Of a stretch of 36,369 bases of DNA, positions 9,760 through 19,531 are shown one piece after another. Below the pieces are notes generated by a model that did no database searches, was not told the origin of the DNA, and was given only the letters and a program-made list of their open reading frames with translations. Each line of letters starts with the position of its first letter. Within the stretch, counting starts at the first letter, position 1. The stretch spans positions 1 through 36,369 of the forward strand of contig JANORB010000030.1 in the NCBI GenBank assembly GCA_031415135.1, read 5' to 3'. Source of the stretch: LGRD01 sp031415135. Lineage in GTDB: Bacteria > Pseudomonadota > Gammaproteobacteria > Burkholderiales > Burkholderiaceae_C. A program made the translations under genes and the position numbers.

Positions 9760-9789
9760 GTGGCGGTCTCGACGGCGGGCCCCGTGGCC

Positions 9790-11259
<1,470 letters not shown>

Positions 11260-11286
11260 GAGAGGAAGCTCCTGACGCAAAACCAA

Positions 11287-11292
11287 ATTATA
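11287..11292 (-). promoter_or_regulatory. Candidate -10 box of the guaB promoter
   Basis: On the minus strand this reads TATAAT, a perfect -10 hexamer, placed so that the transcript would start about 20 nt before the guaB ATG and include its AGGAG site. No convincing -35 is seen 16-18 nt upstream, so an activator or a weak -35 would be needed. Confidence 0.4.
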
Positions 11293-11393
11293 CGGATGCA
11301 GGCACTACACCACGGTCTGAAACCTTGACATTGCAGGGCGCCACGGCCCGGCCGCTACACTTTCGCCCCATGCACACGCCGAGGTTGAAGATC

Positions 11394-11903
11394 ATGCGGA
11401 CCCGAACGTTGATGTGTCTTGTCGTCGCGCTCGGCGCGGCGCTGGCGATGCCGGCCGAGGCGCAGTGGAAGTGGCGCGACAAGAGTGGCCGGGTGCAGTA
11501 CAGCGATCTGCCGCCACCGGCCGGAGTTGCCGATCAGGATGTGCTGCAAAGGCCGGGCAGCGTGCAGCGCATGGTGGTGGTCTCGGCTGCGCCACCGGGG
11601 GCGCCGGCCTCTGCCGCATCGGGTGCGCTCGGTGCGGCGCCCAAGACGGTCGAGCCCGAACTGGAGGCCAAGCGCCGCAAGGTCGAAGAAGAAAAGGCCG
11701 CCAAGGACAAGGCCGAAGACCAGCGGGTGGCGGCCGCGAAGGCGGACAACTGCGTCCGCGCCAGAGGCCAACTCCGCACGCTGGACGACGGCATCCGCAT
11801 CGCCCGCACCAATGCCAGTGGCGAGCGCGAAATCCTGGACGACAAGGGCCGCGCCGAGGAGCGGCGCCGCACCCTGGAGATTGTGGCGTCCGATTGCAGG
11901 TAG
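11394..11903 (+). CDS. DUF4124 domain-containing exported protein
   Basis: A 169-aa protein with a Sec signal peptide (MRTRTLMCLVVALGAALAMP, cleavage near AEA-QW). The short DUF4124 motif follows at once: QWKWRDKSGRVQYSDLPPP. The rest is an Ala/Lys/Glu-rich, probably helical tail (about 100-130) ending with two Cys in NCVRARGQLR and ASDCR. The family is periplasmic and of unknown function, common in Burkholderiales. I chose the ATG at the start of the signal peptide; ATGs 8 and 23 codons upstream (the latter non-standard for a leader) are possible. It is divergent from guaB and convergent with rnfH. Confidence 0.85.
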   Translation: MRTRTLMCLVVALGAALAMPAEAQWKWRDKSGRVQYSDLPPPAGVADQDVLQRPGSVQRMVVVSAAPPGAPASAASGALGAAPKTVEPELEAKRRKVEEEKAAKDKAEDQRVAAAKADNCVRARGQLRTLDDGIRIARTNASGEREILDDKGRAEERRRTLEIVASDCR

Positions 11904-11919
11904 GCAGCCGCACTGCGCG

Positions 11920-12237
11920 TCAGCGCGTCACGCGCTCGCGCTGTTTGTGGTAGCGCAGCCGGCGCGCCTCTTTCGGGTCCACCTGCAACGGGCGGTAGAT
12001 TTCAACCCGGTCCTGGTCGCGGAGCACGTCGTCCAGACTCCGCAATCTGCCCCAGACGCCGACGCGCGCGAGCGCGGTGTCGATCTCGGGATGGCGTTGC
12101 AGGTGGCCGCTTTGAACCAGCGCATCGCGCAAGGTCGCGCCGGCTGGCAGGACGAGCCGCACTTCGTCGACCTCACCCGCGCGTGGGCTGTAGACCACCT
12201 GGAGATGCATCTGCGGCGCCGGATCAGCGCGGCCCAT
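11920..12237 (-). CDS. rnfH: RnfH family ubiquitin-fold protein
   Basis: A small beta-grasp (ubiquitin/ThiS-like) protein of 105 aa. Recognisable segments are VVYSPRAGEVDEVRLVLPAG, then ATLRDAL and the RVEIYRPLQVDPKEARRLRY signature at the C-terminus. Its role is unclear; it is named for Rnf clusters, but here it follows ratA as in the conserved ratAB pair beside smpB in enterobacteria (ratB is the same family). The ATG lies inside the last codons of ratA (14-nt overlap), which implies translational coupling. An internal ATG (MHLQVVYSP, base 12210) is an alternative start. Confidence 0.9.
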   Translation of the reverse strand: MGRADPAPQMHLQVVYSPRAGEVDEVRLVLPAGATLRDALVQSGHLQRHPEIDTALARVGVWGRLRSLDDVLRDQDRVEIYRPLQVDPKEARRLRYHKQRERVTR

Positions 12238-12679
12238 ACACCTGCTCGGCGCGTTTGACGAATGAGTCGACCAAGGTGTTGGCCACGCGGTCGAACACCG
12301 GGCTCAGAACCGCTTCGAACGCGCCGTTCGAGAACGCGTAGCGCAGATCAAACTCGATCCGGCAGGCCTTCGATTCCTCACCGCTGGGCTTGGGCAATGC
12401 AAGAAACTTCCAGTGCCCGTCCAGCGATGAAAAGGGACCATCGACCAGGTCCACCACCACCGATTGGTCGGGCACATGCACGTTGCGGGTCGTGAACGCA
12501 TGGTGCAGCCCCTTGATGGCCATGTGCAATCGGGCCGTCATGCCGCCCGCGTGCTGCTCGATCACCTCGGCGCGCTCGCACCACGGCAGGAACTGTGGGT
12601 AGTCTTGAACCGCCGTCACCAAGGTGTACATCTCGGAGGGCGAATACCACAACAGGACCGACTTCTTGACGTGCTTCAT
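12224..12679 (-). CDS. ratA: RatA/COQ10-like START-domain protein
   Basis: A 151-aa lipid-binding (SRPBCC/START) protein. Members are called ratA (in E. coli reported to block 70S ribosome assembly) or ubiquinone-binding COQ10-like proteins; the second role is supported by mitochondrial relatives. Visible family features: MKHVKKSVLLWYSPSEMYTL at the N-terminus, VQDYPQFLPWCERAEV, then FSSLDGHWKF and EFDLRYAFSN. The chosen ATG begins MKHVKKS; longer readings run into the divergent smpB region. It is divergent from smpB and overlaps rnfH, the conserved smpB-ratA-rnfH layout. Which of the two proposed roles applies cannot be settled here. Confidence 0.92.
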   Translation of the reverse strand: MKHVKKSVLLWYSPSEMYTLVTAVQDYPQFLPWCERAEVIEQHAGGMTARLHMAIKGLHHAFTTRNVHVPDQSVVVDLVDGPFSSLDGHWKFLALPKPSGEESKACRIEFDLRYAFSNGAFEAVLSPVFDRVANTLVDSFVKRAEQVYGPR

Positions 12680-12737
12680 ACAATGCGGAAATTGTAGGGG
12701 CCGCGGTTCGCCCGCTGCTCGCCACCTCGGGTCCTGA

Positions 12738-13196
12738 ATGTCCATCGCCGAAAACCGCCGCGCCAATTTCGACTATCACATCGAAGAACGATATGAGGCG
12801 GGCATGGTGCTGCAGGGCTGGGAAATCAAGGCGGTGCGGGCGGGCCAGGTGCAATTGACCGATGGTTATGTGGTGATCCGCGACGGCGAGTTGTACCTGA
12901 TCGGCTGCCGCATCAACGCGCTGCGCAGCGCCTCGACGCACATCCAGCCCGAGGCCGACCGCACCAAGAAGCTGTTGATGCACAAGGAAGAGATCAAGCG
13001 CCTGGTCGGCAAGGTGGAGCAAAAGGGCTTCACGCTGGTGCCGCTGAACCTGCACTACAAGGGCGGCCTGGTCAAGGTCGACATCGCGCTGGCCAAGGGC
13101 AAGGCCGAGCACGACAAGCGCAACACCGAAAAGAAGCGCGACTGGGAACGAGAGAAAGGGCGCTTGATGCGCCACAAGGTGTCGTCCAAGGCATGA
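12738..13196 (+). CDS. smpB: SsrA-binding protein
   Basis: Binds tmRNA and brings it to stalled ribosomes for trans-translation. The length of 152 aa is typical. The OB-fold core (MVLQGWEIKAVRAGQVQL) and the basic C-terminal tail (KRDWEREKGRLMRHK), which enters the empty mRNA channel, are both present. The tmRNA gene itself (ssrA) was not found in the window. It is divergent from ratA, 58 nt apart. Confidence 0.98.
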   Translation: MSIAENRRANFDYHIEERYEAGMVLQGWEIKAVRAGQVQLTDGYVVIRDGELYLIGCRINALRSASTHIQPEADRTKKLLMHKEEIKRLVGKVEQKGFTLVPLNLHYKGGLVKVDIALAKGKAEHDKRNTEKKRDWEREKGRLMRHKVSSKA

Positions 13197-13235
13197 CCCC
13201 CGGAGGCGGGGCGCGCCGGGATGGGGTGCGAACAG

Positions 13236-14438
13236 TCAGGTCGTTGCAAATGCCTTCGCCAGCGCCGCGTCGATGTCGGCGATCAAGTCTTCAACCGCCT
13301 CCAACCCGACCGAAAACCGGACCAGCGTTCCGGCCCAGGCGGGCTTGACGCGGATGACGGCGAGATCGTAGGGCACGACCAGGCTGACCGGGCCGGCCCA
13401 TGAATAGCCGATCCTGAACAGCTTCAACGCATCAACAAATGCATCGACCTGCCGACTGCTGTAGCGCGGATCGAAGACGACTGAAAACAAGCCGGCCGCA
13501 TGCGTACAAAGGCTTTGCCAATGCGCGTGGCCCGGCGCGTCGGGCATGGCCGGATGCAGCACCTGGCTGACCTCGGCACGCCCCGCCCACCACCGGGCCA
13601 GCGTGCGCGCCGCCTGGTCGTGGGCCGTGTACCGGACTGCCAGCGTGGGCAGGGAACGCAGCACCAGTTCGGCATCCACGGCACCGACGCCCCAGCCCAT
13701 TCGCATGTGGGTCGCCTTGAGCCGGACGTGCAAGGCCTCGTCGCGCGTGGTGACCGAGCCCATCAGGACGTCCCCACCACCGGAGGGGTACTTCGTCAGC
13801 GCCTGCATCGAAATGTCCACCGCGAGCGCTGGATCGGATGCACCACCGAGGTCGAAGGCATTGAACGCCACGCCAGCACCCCAGGTGTTGTCCAGCGCGG
13901 TCAACACACCCTTCTCTTTGGCAACACGAACCAGGCCGGGAAGGTCAGGAAACTCCATCGTGACCGAACCCGCGGCCTCCAGCCAGACCAGCCTGGTGGC
14001 CGGCGTGATCATCCCGGCCAGGGCCTGCGGGTTCATCGGGTCGTAGAGGCGGTGCCGGATGCCCCAGCCGGCCAACTCCTGACGCGCCAACTCCTTGCCC
14101 GGCCCATAAGCGTTGTCGGGCAGCAGCACTTCGTCGCCAGACCTCAGCAGCGCCATGTCGACCAGCGCCAGCGCGGCCAGGCCGCTGGGCAGCAACAGCG
14201 TTTGCAGCCCGCCTTCGAGCGTGGCGATGCGCTCCTCCAGCGTGAACGTGGTCGGCGTGCCGTGCAGGCCGTAGGTGTAGCCGGTCTTGTGTTTCCAGTT
14301 GCGCTCGCGCAGCGCAGCCGTGTCCTTGAAGATCACGGTCGACGCCTTGTGCACCCCCACCTGCGGCGCCTCGAAACCCGCCGGCGGCTGGTAAGGATGG
14401 TGGATCAGCGCCGTGCTCAACGACTTTCGATCGGACAT
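13236..14438 (-). CDS. metC: Cystathionine beta-lyase (PLP-dependent, Cys/Met metabolism)
   Basis: A 400-aa PLP enzyme of the Cys/Met metabolism family. The Schiff-base lysine is K216 in SMQALTKYPSGG, the PLP-ring aspartate is D183 in TALDNTWGAG, and the phosphate-site segment is YTYGLHGTPTTFTLEERIA. The closest match is cystathionine beta-lyase, which splits cystathionine to homocysteine, pyruvate and ammonia in methionine synthesis; a related C-S lyase activity cannot be excluded from motifs. The ATG giving MSDRKSLST is preferred over one five codons upstream. It follows rimO by 49 nt on the same strand. Confidence 0.9.
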   Translation of the reverse strand: MSDRKSLSTALIHHPYQPPAGFEAPQVGVHKASTVIFKDTAALRERNWKHKTGYTYGLHGTPTTFTLEERIATLEGGLQTLLLPSGLAALALVDMALLRSGDEVLLPDNAYGPGKELARQELAGWGIRHRLYDPMNPQALAGMITPATRLVWLEAAGSVTMEFPDLPGLVRVAKEKGVLTALDNTWGAGVAFNAFDLGGASDPALAVDISMQALTKYPSGGGDVLMGSVTTRDEALHVRLKATHMRMGWGVGAVDAELVLRSLPTLAVRYTAHDQAARTLARWWAGRAEVSQVLHPAMPDAPGHAHWQSLCTHAAGLFSVVFDPRYSSRQVDAFVDALKLFRIGYSWAGPVSLVVPYDLAVIRVKPAWAGTLVRFSVGLEAVEDLIADIDAALAKAFATT

Positions 14439-14487
14439 GCATGACCTCATCAAACGGAACCTGAAAACTGCGCAACGATTCGCACTG

Positions 14488-15891
14488 TCAAACCGGCATG
14501 CCGGTCAGGTCGTGCCCATCCGCACCCACGATCCTGACGCGAGTGAACTCGCCCACCTTCAGCGTCTTCGATGCCTTGTCGGGCGGCAGCAGCCGGACAC
14601 AGCCATCGATCTCGGGCGCGTCGGCATACGAGCGCCCCACCCCACCCTTGCGGCCCAGGCCGGGCGCCGAATCGACCAGCACCTGCATCGTGGCGCCGAT
14701 GCGCCGGCGCAGCTTGGCCACCGACACCTGCTCGGCCACCGCCATGAAACGCGCCTTGCGTTCCTCGCGCACCTCAACGGGCAGCATGCCGGGCAACTGA
14801 TTCGCGGTCGCGCCGCTGACGGCCGAGTAGGCAAAGCAGCCGGCACGGTCGATCTGGGCCTCGCGCACGAAGGCCAGCAGGTGCTCGAACTCGTCTTCGG
14901 TCTCGCCCGGAAAGCCGGCGATGAAGGTGCTGCGCACCACGATCTCGGGGCAAGCCTGCCGCCACTGCTGCAATCGTTCGAGATTCTTCTCGCCGTTGGC
15001 CGGGCGCTTCATGCGCTTGAGCACGTCGGGGTGCGAATGCTGGAACGGCACGTCGAGGTAGGGCAGGATCAAGCCTTGCGCCATCAACGGCAGGATGTCG
15101 TTCACGCTCGGGTACGGGTACACGTAGTGCAGGCGCACCCAGGCGCCATGGGGGGCGGCAAGTTCGCCCAGCTTCGCGCACAGATCGGCCATGCGGGTCT
15201 TGACCGGCTTGCCGTCCCAGAAGCCGGTGCGGTACTTCACGTCCACGCCATAGGCGCTGGTGTCCTGGCTGATGACCAGCAACTCCTTCACGCCCGACTC
15301 GAACAGGCGTTGCGCTTCGCCCAGCACGTCACCGATGGGCCGCGACACGAGGTCGCCGCGCATGCTGGGGATGATGCAGAACGAGCAGCGGTGGTTGCAG
15401 CCCTCGCTGATCTTCAGGTAGGCATAGTGCCTGGGCGTCAGCTTGATGCCGATCTTCGGGTCAAACGACGACGGCACCAGATCGACGAACGGGTCATGCG
15501 GCTTCGGGCTGTGCAGGTGCACCGCGTCCATCACCTCGCTGGTCGCGTGCGGCCCGGTGACGGCCAGCACGCGGGGGTGCATTTGCCGAACCAGGTTGCC
15601 GCCGCCCTCGCCTGCCTTGGCGCCCAGGCAGCCGGTCACGATGACCTTGCCGTTCTCGGCCAGTGCTTCGCCGATGGTGTCCAGGCTCTCCTTCACCGCA
15701 TCGTCGATGAAGCCGCAGGTGTTGACGATCACCAGGTCGGCCCCGGCGAAGGTCTTGGACGTTTCGTAGCCTTCGGCGCGCAACTGGGTCAGGATCAGTT
15801 CGGAATCCGTCAGCGCCTTCGGGCAACCCAGCGATACAAAACCGATGCGCGGTGAATGGGAAGGTAGCTTGTCGATCGTGGCTTGTGTCAT
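14488..15891 (-). CDS. rimO: Ribosomal protein S12 methylthiotransferase
   Basis: A radical-SAM enzyme that adds a methylthio group to an aspartate of ribosomal protein S12. The 467-aa protein has the N-terminal UPF0004 domain with three cluster cysteines (C23, C59, C88), the radical-SAM CxxxCxxC (C165, C169, C172 in GCNHRCSFC) and a C-terminal TRAM region ending in RVRIVGADGHDLTGMPV. The ISEGCNHRCSFCIIPSMRG segment separates RimO from MiaB. The chosen start (MTQATIDKL) avoids nine extra residues in the gap to phaR. It is 33 nt downstream of phaR and is probably co-transcribed with it. Confidence 0.96.
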   Translation of the reverse strand: MTQATIDKLPSHSPRIGFVSLGCPKALTDSELILTQLRAEGYETSKTFAGADLVIVNTCGFIDDAVKESLDTIGEALAENGKVIVTGCLGAKAGEGGGNLVRQMHPRVLAVTGPHATSEVMDAVHLHSPKPHDPFVDLVPSSFDPKIGIKLTPRHYAYLKISEGCNHRCSFCIIPSMRGDLVSRPIGDVLGEAQRLFESGVKELLVISQDTSAYGVDVKYRTGFWDGKPVKTRMADLCAKLGELAAPHGAWVRLHYVYPYPSVNDILPLMAQGLILPYLDVPFQHSHPDVLKRMKRPANGEKNLERLQQWRQACPEIVVRSTFIAGFPGETEDEFEHLLAFVREAQIDRAGCFAYSAVSGATANQLPGMLPVEVREERKARFMAVAEQVSVAKLRRRIGATMQVLVDSAPGLGRKGGVGRSYADAPEIDGCVRLLPPDKASKTLKVGEFTRVRIVGADGHDLTGMPV

Positions 15892-15924
15892 CCGGGGATT
15901 TTCACCGATCCTCGGCAAGCGCTT

Positions 15925-16518
15925 TCAACGTTTGGGCGGCACGAATCCGGGCATGCCAGGGAACAGCGTTTCGGCCTGTTTGGTCATCTGCTCCTGCATT
16001 TGCAGGAACATGTTTCTGGACTGTTCGAGGTAGTTGCCCATCAGGCCCTGCACCGCGGGAGCCTGGCCGTTCAAGAACTGGGTCCACAACTCCGGGGTCA
16101 GGATGGTCGGATCGAGCACCCCTTTGGACTGTTCGGCCAGGCGGCTCTGAATGTCGGTGAACGTCTGCAGGTTCTTTTCGAGGTACGAGCCCATCATGCC
16201 CTGCATGGCGTGGCCGTAGAACCGGATGATTTGCGCCAGCATCTGCGACGAGAACATCGGCACGCCGCCGGTTTCTTCTTCCAGGATGATCTGAAGCAGG
16301 ATGCTGCGGGTCAGGTCCTCGGCGGACTTGGCGTCGCGCACCACAAAGTTCTGCGCCGACAACACCATCTGCTTGACGTCGGACAACGTGATGTAGCTGC
16401 TGGTCTGGGTGTCGTAGAGGCGGCGATTCGGGTACTTCTTCAAGACCCGCACGCCCAGCGCGTCGGCCTCGCTTGGCGCAGCCGCGTCGGGTGGATTGGA
16501 GCGGCGGGTTCGGGCCAT
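15925..16518 (-). CDS. phaR: Polyhydroxyalkanoate synthesis repressor PhaR
   Basis: A regulator that binds PHA granules and DNA and represses phasin genes when no polymer is present. The 197-aa protein has the PHB/PHA regulator DNA-binding domain near the N-terminus (LKKYPNRRLYDTQTSSYITL). One or two PHB-accumulation regulatory segments follow (EETGGVPMFSSQMLAQIIRF), then a Gln/Met-rich tail. This start (MARTRRSNPP) was chosen because the longer frame upstream has no family similarity. It points to an organism that stores PHB. It is first in a phaR-rimO-metC run on the minus strand. Confidence 0.95.
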   Translation of the reverse strand: MARTRRSNPPDAAAPSEADALGVRVLKKYPNRRLYDTQTSSYITLSDVKQMVLSAQNFVVRDAKSAEDLTRSILLQIILEEETGGVPMFSSQMLAQIIRFYGHAMQGMMGSYLEKNLQTFTDIQSRLAEQSKGVLDPTILTPELWTQFLNGQAPAVQGLMGNYLEQSRNMFLQMQEQMTKQAETLFPGMPGFVPPKR

Positions 16519-16636
16519 GCGTTCGGTTCCTAGGGCTCTGCATTGTGCAGGACAGCGGCACCTGCCGGCTTGGTGGAAACGCGCTCGGCTGGGTGGGTCA
16601 GGCTCCCCGAGGAACTCAGGGACCGGGCCAGTCCCG

Positions 16637-16861
16637 TTACTCGCTCTTCCAGTCAGACTCGTTGGTGTCTTCGGTCGCCTCCACCTCGTCATCAAAGGTC
16701 GCCGCGTCGCCCGTCGTTCGCGGTATCAGGGGTTGATCCAGGGGCCGCCAGATGCGGCTCTTCAGACTGTTCAAACGCTCGGATTGCGCCAATGCGGTGT
16801 GCACGGCTTCCGGGTTCAACAACAATGCAAATGGATTGGCGATGACATGTTGATGTTGCAT
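16637..16861 (-). CDS. Small conserved-looking hypothetical protein (74 aa)
   Basis: A short protein starting MQHQHVIANPFALLLNPEAV, then RLNSLKSRIWRPLDQPLIPR and an acidic tail (EVEATEDTNESDWKSE). A well-placed GGAG lies 7 nt before the ATG, which picks this start over the longer frame from 16945. I have a weak memory of similar short proteins in Burkholderiales but cannot name a family or function. No signal peptide or membrane segment is seen. A 5-bp stem hairpin (16619-16635) follows the stop and might be a weak terminator before phaR, which lies 118 nt further on the same strand. Confidence 0.6.
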   Translation of the reverse strand: MQHQHVIANPFALLLNPEAVHTALAQSERLNSLKSRIWRPLDQPLIPRTTGDAATFDDEVEATEDTNESDWKSE

Positions 16862-17211
16862 TTCGGCTCTCCAGTGATTCGCGAAGTGGTGCTTGAACTC
16901 TAGAGGCTCAACCAGCAAAGCTACAGAGGGTTCTGAACCAAACATCGCGTAAGAAGAATCCTGACACGGGCCACGGCTCGCGCAAGTGAAATATCAACGG
17001 ATGAGTGGATTCAGCGAGGCCGGCGTGGGAAGTCGGGGTCCGAATCGTGCGGAATCGGCGATCAGCCGGGCTTGATGCCACCCAGACCTTCAACTCGGCA
17101 ACGTCTCGCGTCTGGATCGCAACGGCGAGATCCTGCGCACCCGTCTTGATCAATGATTCAGAGTAAACATCATTAAATCAACAAGATGACAGTGATTGTG
17201 AATGTTTTGCG
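16862..17211. other. Intergenic region between tatD and the 74-aa gene
   Basis: No convincing complete gene here. Its tatD-proximal 60 nt are AT-rich and unlike the neighbouring genes, and could hold a tatD terminator, though no clear hairpin with a T-run was found. On the plus strand a short stretch reads DLQLGNVSRLDRNGEILRT then RLDQ and a stop (about 17091-17159), which looks like the end of a decayed gene but has no start. On the minus strand an 81-codon frame is open over most of the region, with no recognisable motif or ribosome site. Confidence 0.4.
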
Positions 17212-17988
17212 TTAGGTAAAACCAAAGAGCCGGTCAAAGTTTTCACTGGTCTGCAAGGCAATTTTCTCCACGCTGAGCCCCTTCAGGCGCGCCAGTTCCT
17301 GCGCCACCCAGGGCACATAGGCTGGGCTGTTGGTTTTGCCCCGGTGAGGGACGGGCGCCAGATACGGGCTGTCGGTTTCGATCAGGCAACGATCGAGCGG
17401 AACAAACCTCGCCACGTCGCGCAAGTCGTTGGCATTTTTGAACGTCAGGATGCCGGAGAAGGAGATGTAGAAACCGAGATCCAGCGCCGCTCGCGCGACC
17501 GCATCGGATTCGGTGAAGCAGTGAAACACGCCTTTTGCGGGGATCGGGCCCGCGTCGCGGAGGATTCCCACCGTATCGTCGGACGCATCGCGGGTGTGAA
17601 TCACCAGGGGCAGATGGGTTTGTCGCGCTGCCTCGATGTGCACACGGAAACGGTTGCGCTGCCATTCCATGTCGGCAACCGATCGGCCATTCAATCGGTA
17701 GTAGTCCAGCCCGGTTTCTCCGATGGCCACCACCCGGGGACTTGTCGCCAGCTTGACCAGGTCTGCAACCGATGGCTCGCGCACGCCTTCGTTGTCGGGA
17801 TGCACCCCGGCGCTGCACCAGAAGTTGTTGAACCGGGTGGCCAAGGCGTGGACCTGATCGAACTCTTCGAGGGTCGTGCAAATGCACAGCGCGCGATCCA
17901 CTTGAGCGATCTCCATCTCGGCGCGAATGGCCTCGATGCGTTCGCTCAGCTCCGGAAAGCTCAGGTGACAGTGGGAATCGACATACAT
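17212..17988 (-). CDS. TatD family metal-dependent hydrolase (DNase)
   Basis: A 258-aa TIM-barrel hydrolase; relatives act as 3'-5' DNases or tRNA-processing nucleases. Metal ligands are visible: H6 and H8 in SHCHLSF, a Glu in AIGETGLDYY, His in PLVIHTRDA and VFHCFTE, and Asp in LIETDSPYLAP. It is the last gene of the mltG-tmk-holB-pilZ-tatD run, 34 nt after pilZ. This order is common in beta- and gammaproteobacteria. The family is sure; the exact substrate is not. Confidence 0.95.
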   Translation of the reverse strand: MYVDSHCHLSFPELSERIEAIRAEMEIAQVDRALCICTTLEEFDQVHALATRFNNFWCSAGVHPDNEGVREPSVADLVKLATSPRVVAIGETGLDYYRLNGRSVADMEWQRNRFRVHIEAARQTHLPLVIHTRDASDDTVGILRDAGPIPAKGVFHCFTESDAVARAALDLGFYISFSGILTFKNANDLRDVARFVPLDRCLIETDSPYLAPVPHRGKTNSPAYVPWVAQELARLKGLSVEKIALQTSENFDRLFGFT

Positions 17989-18022
17989 GCGACGGTCGCC
18001 GGCGTCGGCGCGAACCAGAGAC

Positions 18023-18415
18023 TCAGATGGTCTGAGTGGGTTTCGAGGATGAGATCGAGGTTCCCAGGACCTCTTCGATCTTCACCTTCAGCACGCGCGT
18101 TTTTTCGTCGGTGGGAAAGCGGACCCCCACGCCTTGGGTGCGGCCGCCCGATGCGTTGGCCGGCGTCACCCAGCCCACCTTGCCGGCCACCGGGTAGCGT
18201 TGGGGATCTTCCGGCAGGGACAGCAGCAGGTAGATGTCCTCGCCGAGCTTGTACTCGCGCGTGGTCGGGACAAACAGTCCCCCGTCGGAAAACAACGGCA
18301 TGTAGGCGGCGTACAGAGCCGCCTTTTCGCGGAACACCAGTTGAATCACGCTCGGGCGTGTCACCGCTGCAACTTGTCCCTGTGCTGGCGTACCGCGTCC
18401 GATGATTTCGCTCAT
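18023..18415 (-). CDS. pilZ: PilZ domain protein
   Basis: A 130-aa single-domain PilZ protein with sequence such as GLFVPTTREYKLGEDIYLLL and GKVGWVTPANASGGRTQGVG. The classical c-di-GMP motif RxxxR is not evident at the N-terminus, as in the type IV pilus PilZ subgroup that acts by protein contact and may not bind c-di-GMP. The holB-pilZ-tatD order is that of canonical pilZ. A role in type IV pilus assembly is inferred. A 20-bp hairpin sits between holB and this gene. Confidence 0.9.
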   Translation of the reverse strand: MSEIIGRGTPAQGQVAAVTRPSVIQLVFREKAALYAAYMPLFSDGGLFVPTTREYKLGEDIYLLLSLPEDPQRYPVAGKVGWVTPANASGGRTQGVGVRFPTDEKTRVLKVKIEEVLGTSISSSKPTQTI

Positions 18416-18433
18416 GAGCCCGAGTGTAGCTAA

Positions 18434-18478
18434 GGCAACGCTGAATAAGTCCCCGCGAGGGACTTGTTCAGCGTTGCC
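18434..18478. repeat. 20-bp inverted repeat between holB and pilZ
   Basis: Two 20-nt arms (GGCAACGCTGAATAAGTCCC and, inverted, one base different) flank a 5-nt loop CGCGA. The mismatch is a G-U pair when transcribed. It begins directly after the holB stop on the minus strand. There is no T-run after it, so it is not a standard terminator. It could be an mRNA stability or processing hairpin between the cistrons, or the trace of a small mobile repeat. Confidence 0.75.
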
Positions 18479-19531
18479 CTAAACGGCCACCTTCGGGTGG
18501 CCCGCCGTGGCACCCGTCGACAAGGCCTGTTGACCCTGCAGGACCAGTGATTCCGCCATCAATGCGGCGTGCCATGGATGCTCGGCGTGTCGTGCCGTCT
18601 CTGCCAGGGACCGGGCCCATTCCAGCAGGGCTTGGACTCTCACCCCGGGAGTCAGTCCGGATGCCGGAAAGTAGCGCGGCGTGGCGCCCGCGGCCACGCA
18701 CAGCGTGTCGTGGCAGAGTTTTTGCAGCGCGTTGATGAGCCGCGGCAGCGGCCAGTTCGACAACGCGGCAGCTTCACCGCGCGCCACAAAAGCCGGCAGG
18801 CGAAGCCAGGTTTCAGCGTCCACGCCTTGTTGGGACCACTCGAGTGCTTCCAGCGGTTGCCCACCGGTTGCGCTCAGCAGCACCAGCGCGCCATCGACGC
18901 CCTTCCCCACCAGCCATTGCGCGGCCTGCGCCGACGGCGGCGCGCTCAAAGGAACAGCCTGGCAACGGCTGCGAATCGTTGGCAGCAGGGCGTCCGGGGC
19001 GGCGCAGCTGAGAACGAAGCGGGTGCCGCCGGGCGGCTCTTCCAGCGTCTTGAGCAGCGCATTCGCGGCGATGGCATTCATGCGCTCGGCCGGATGCACC
19101 ACCACCACCTTGGCACGCCCTCGTGAAGCAGTGGTCTGCGCAAAGGCCATGACCTCGCGGACCGCGTCGACCTTGATTTCCTTGCTCGGCTTGGTCTTGC
19201 CGGTTTTCTCGGCCGCGCCGTCGTCACCCGGCGACTCCATCGACCAGCCCAGCGCCTCGCGCATGGCATCCGGCAACACCACCAGCAGGTCGGGGTGCGA
19301 ACGCGAATGCATCAACTTGCAACTGCCGCACGCCCCACAGGGCGGCGAGCGCTGCGGCGTGCCCTCGGCCGCCTCGCACAGCCAGCCCTGAGCCAAGGCC
19401 AGCGCCAACTCGAATTGCCCGACACCTTGCGGGCCATGAATCAACAATGCGTGAGCACGGCGCGTGCGGAGCGCTTGGCGCAAGGGTTCCACAAGCCAGG
19501 GCAGCGCCACAACGCCGTCAGGGCCTACCAC
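18479..19531 (-). CDS. holB: DNA polymerase III delta' subunit
   Basis: Clamp-loader subunit delta', 350 aa. It has the AAA+ fold with a degenerate P-loop (HGPQGVGQFELA, Lys replaced by Gln), as expected because delta' does not hydrolyse ATP. A zinc module is present (C52, C65, C68, C71 around CGACGSC), as are the SRC-like sensor region (IRSRCQAVPL) and NALLKTLEEPP. It overlaps the end of tmk by 7 nt, so the two are translationally coupled. A Lys-rich insertion (EKTGKTKPSKEIKVD) before the P-loop-distal part is slightly unusual. Confidence 0.95.
   Translation of the reverse strand: MVGPDGVVALPWLVEPLRQALRTRRAHALLIHGPQGVGQFELALALAQGWLCEAAEGTPQRSPPCGACGSCKLMHSRSHPDLLVVLPDAMREALGWSMESPGDDGAAEKTGKTKPSKEIKVDAVREVMAFAQTTASRGRAKVVVVHPAERMNAIAANALLKTLEEPPGGTRFVLSCAAPDALLPTIRSRCQAVPLSAPPSAQAAQWLVGKGVDGALVLLSATGGQPLEALEWSQQGVDAETWLRLPAFVARGEAAALSNWPLPRLINALQKLCHDTLCVAAGATPRYFPASGLTPGVRVQALLEWARSLAETARHAEHPWHAALMAESLVLQGQQALSTGATAGHPKVAV

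Noticed and set aside
13197..13235. A possible bidirectional terminator between smpB and metC
   Set aside because: The G/C-rich stretch can form only short imperfect stems and there is no T-run on either side.
16908..17153. An 81-aa minus-strand frame between tatD and the 74-aa gene
   Set aside because: No ribosome site, irregular codon use and no recognisable motif. I also checked for IS21-like end repeats here; the GATTCCG-like bits do not form tandem units.
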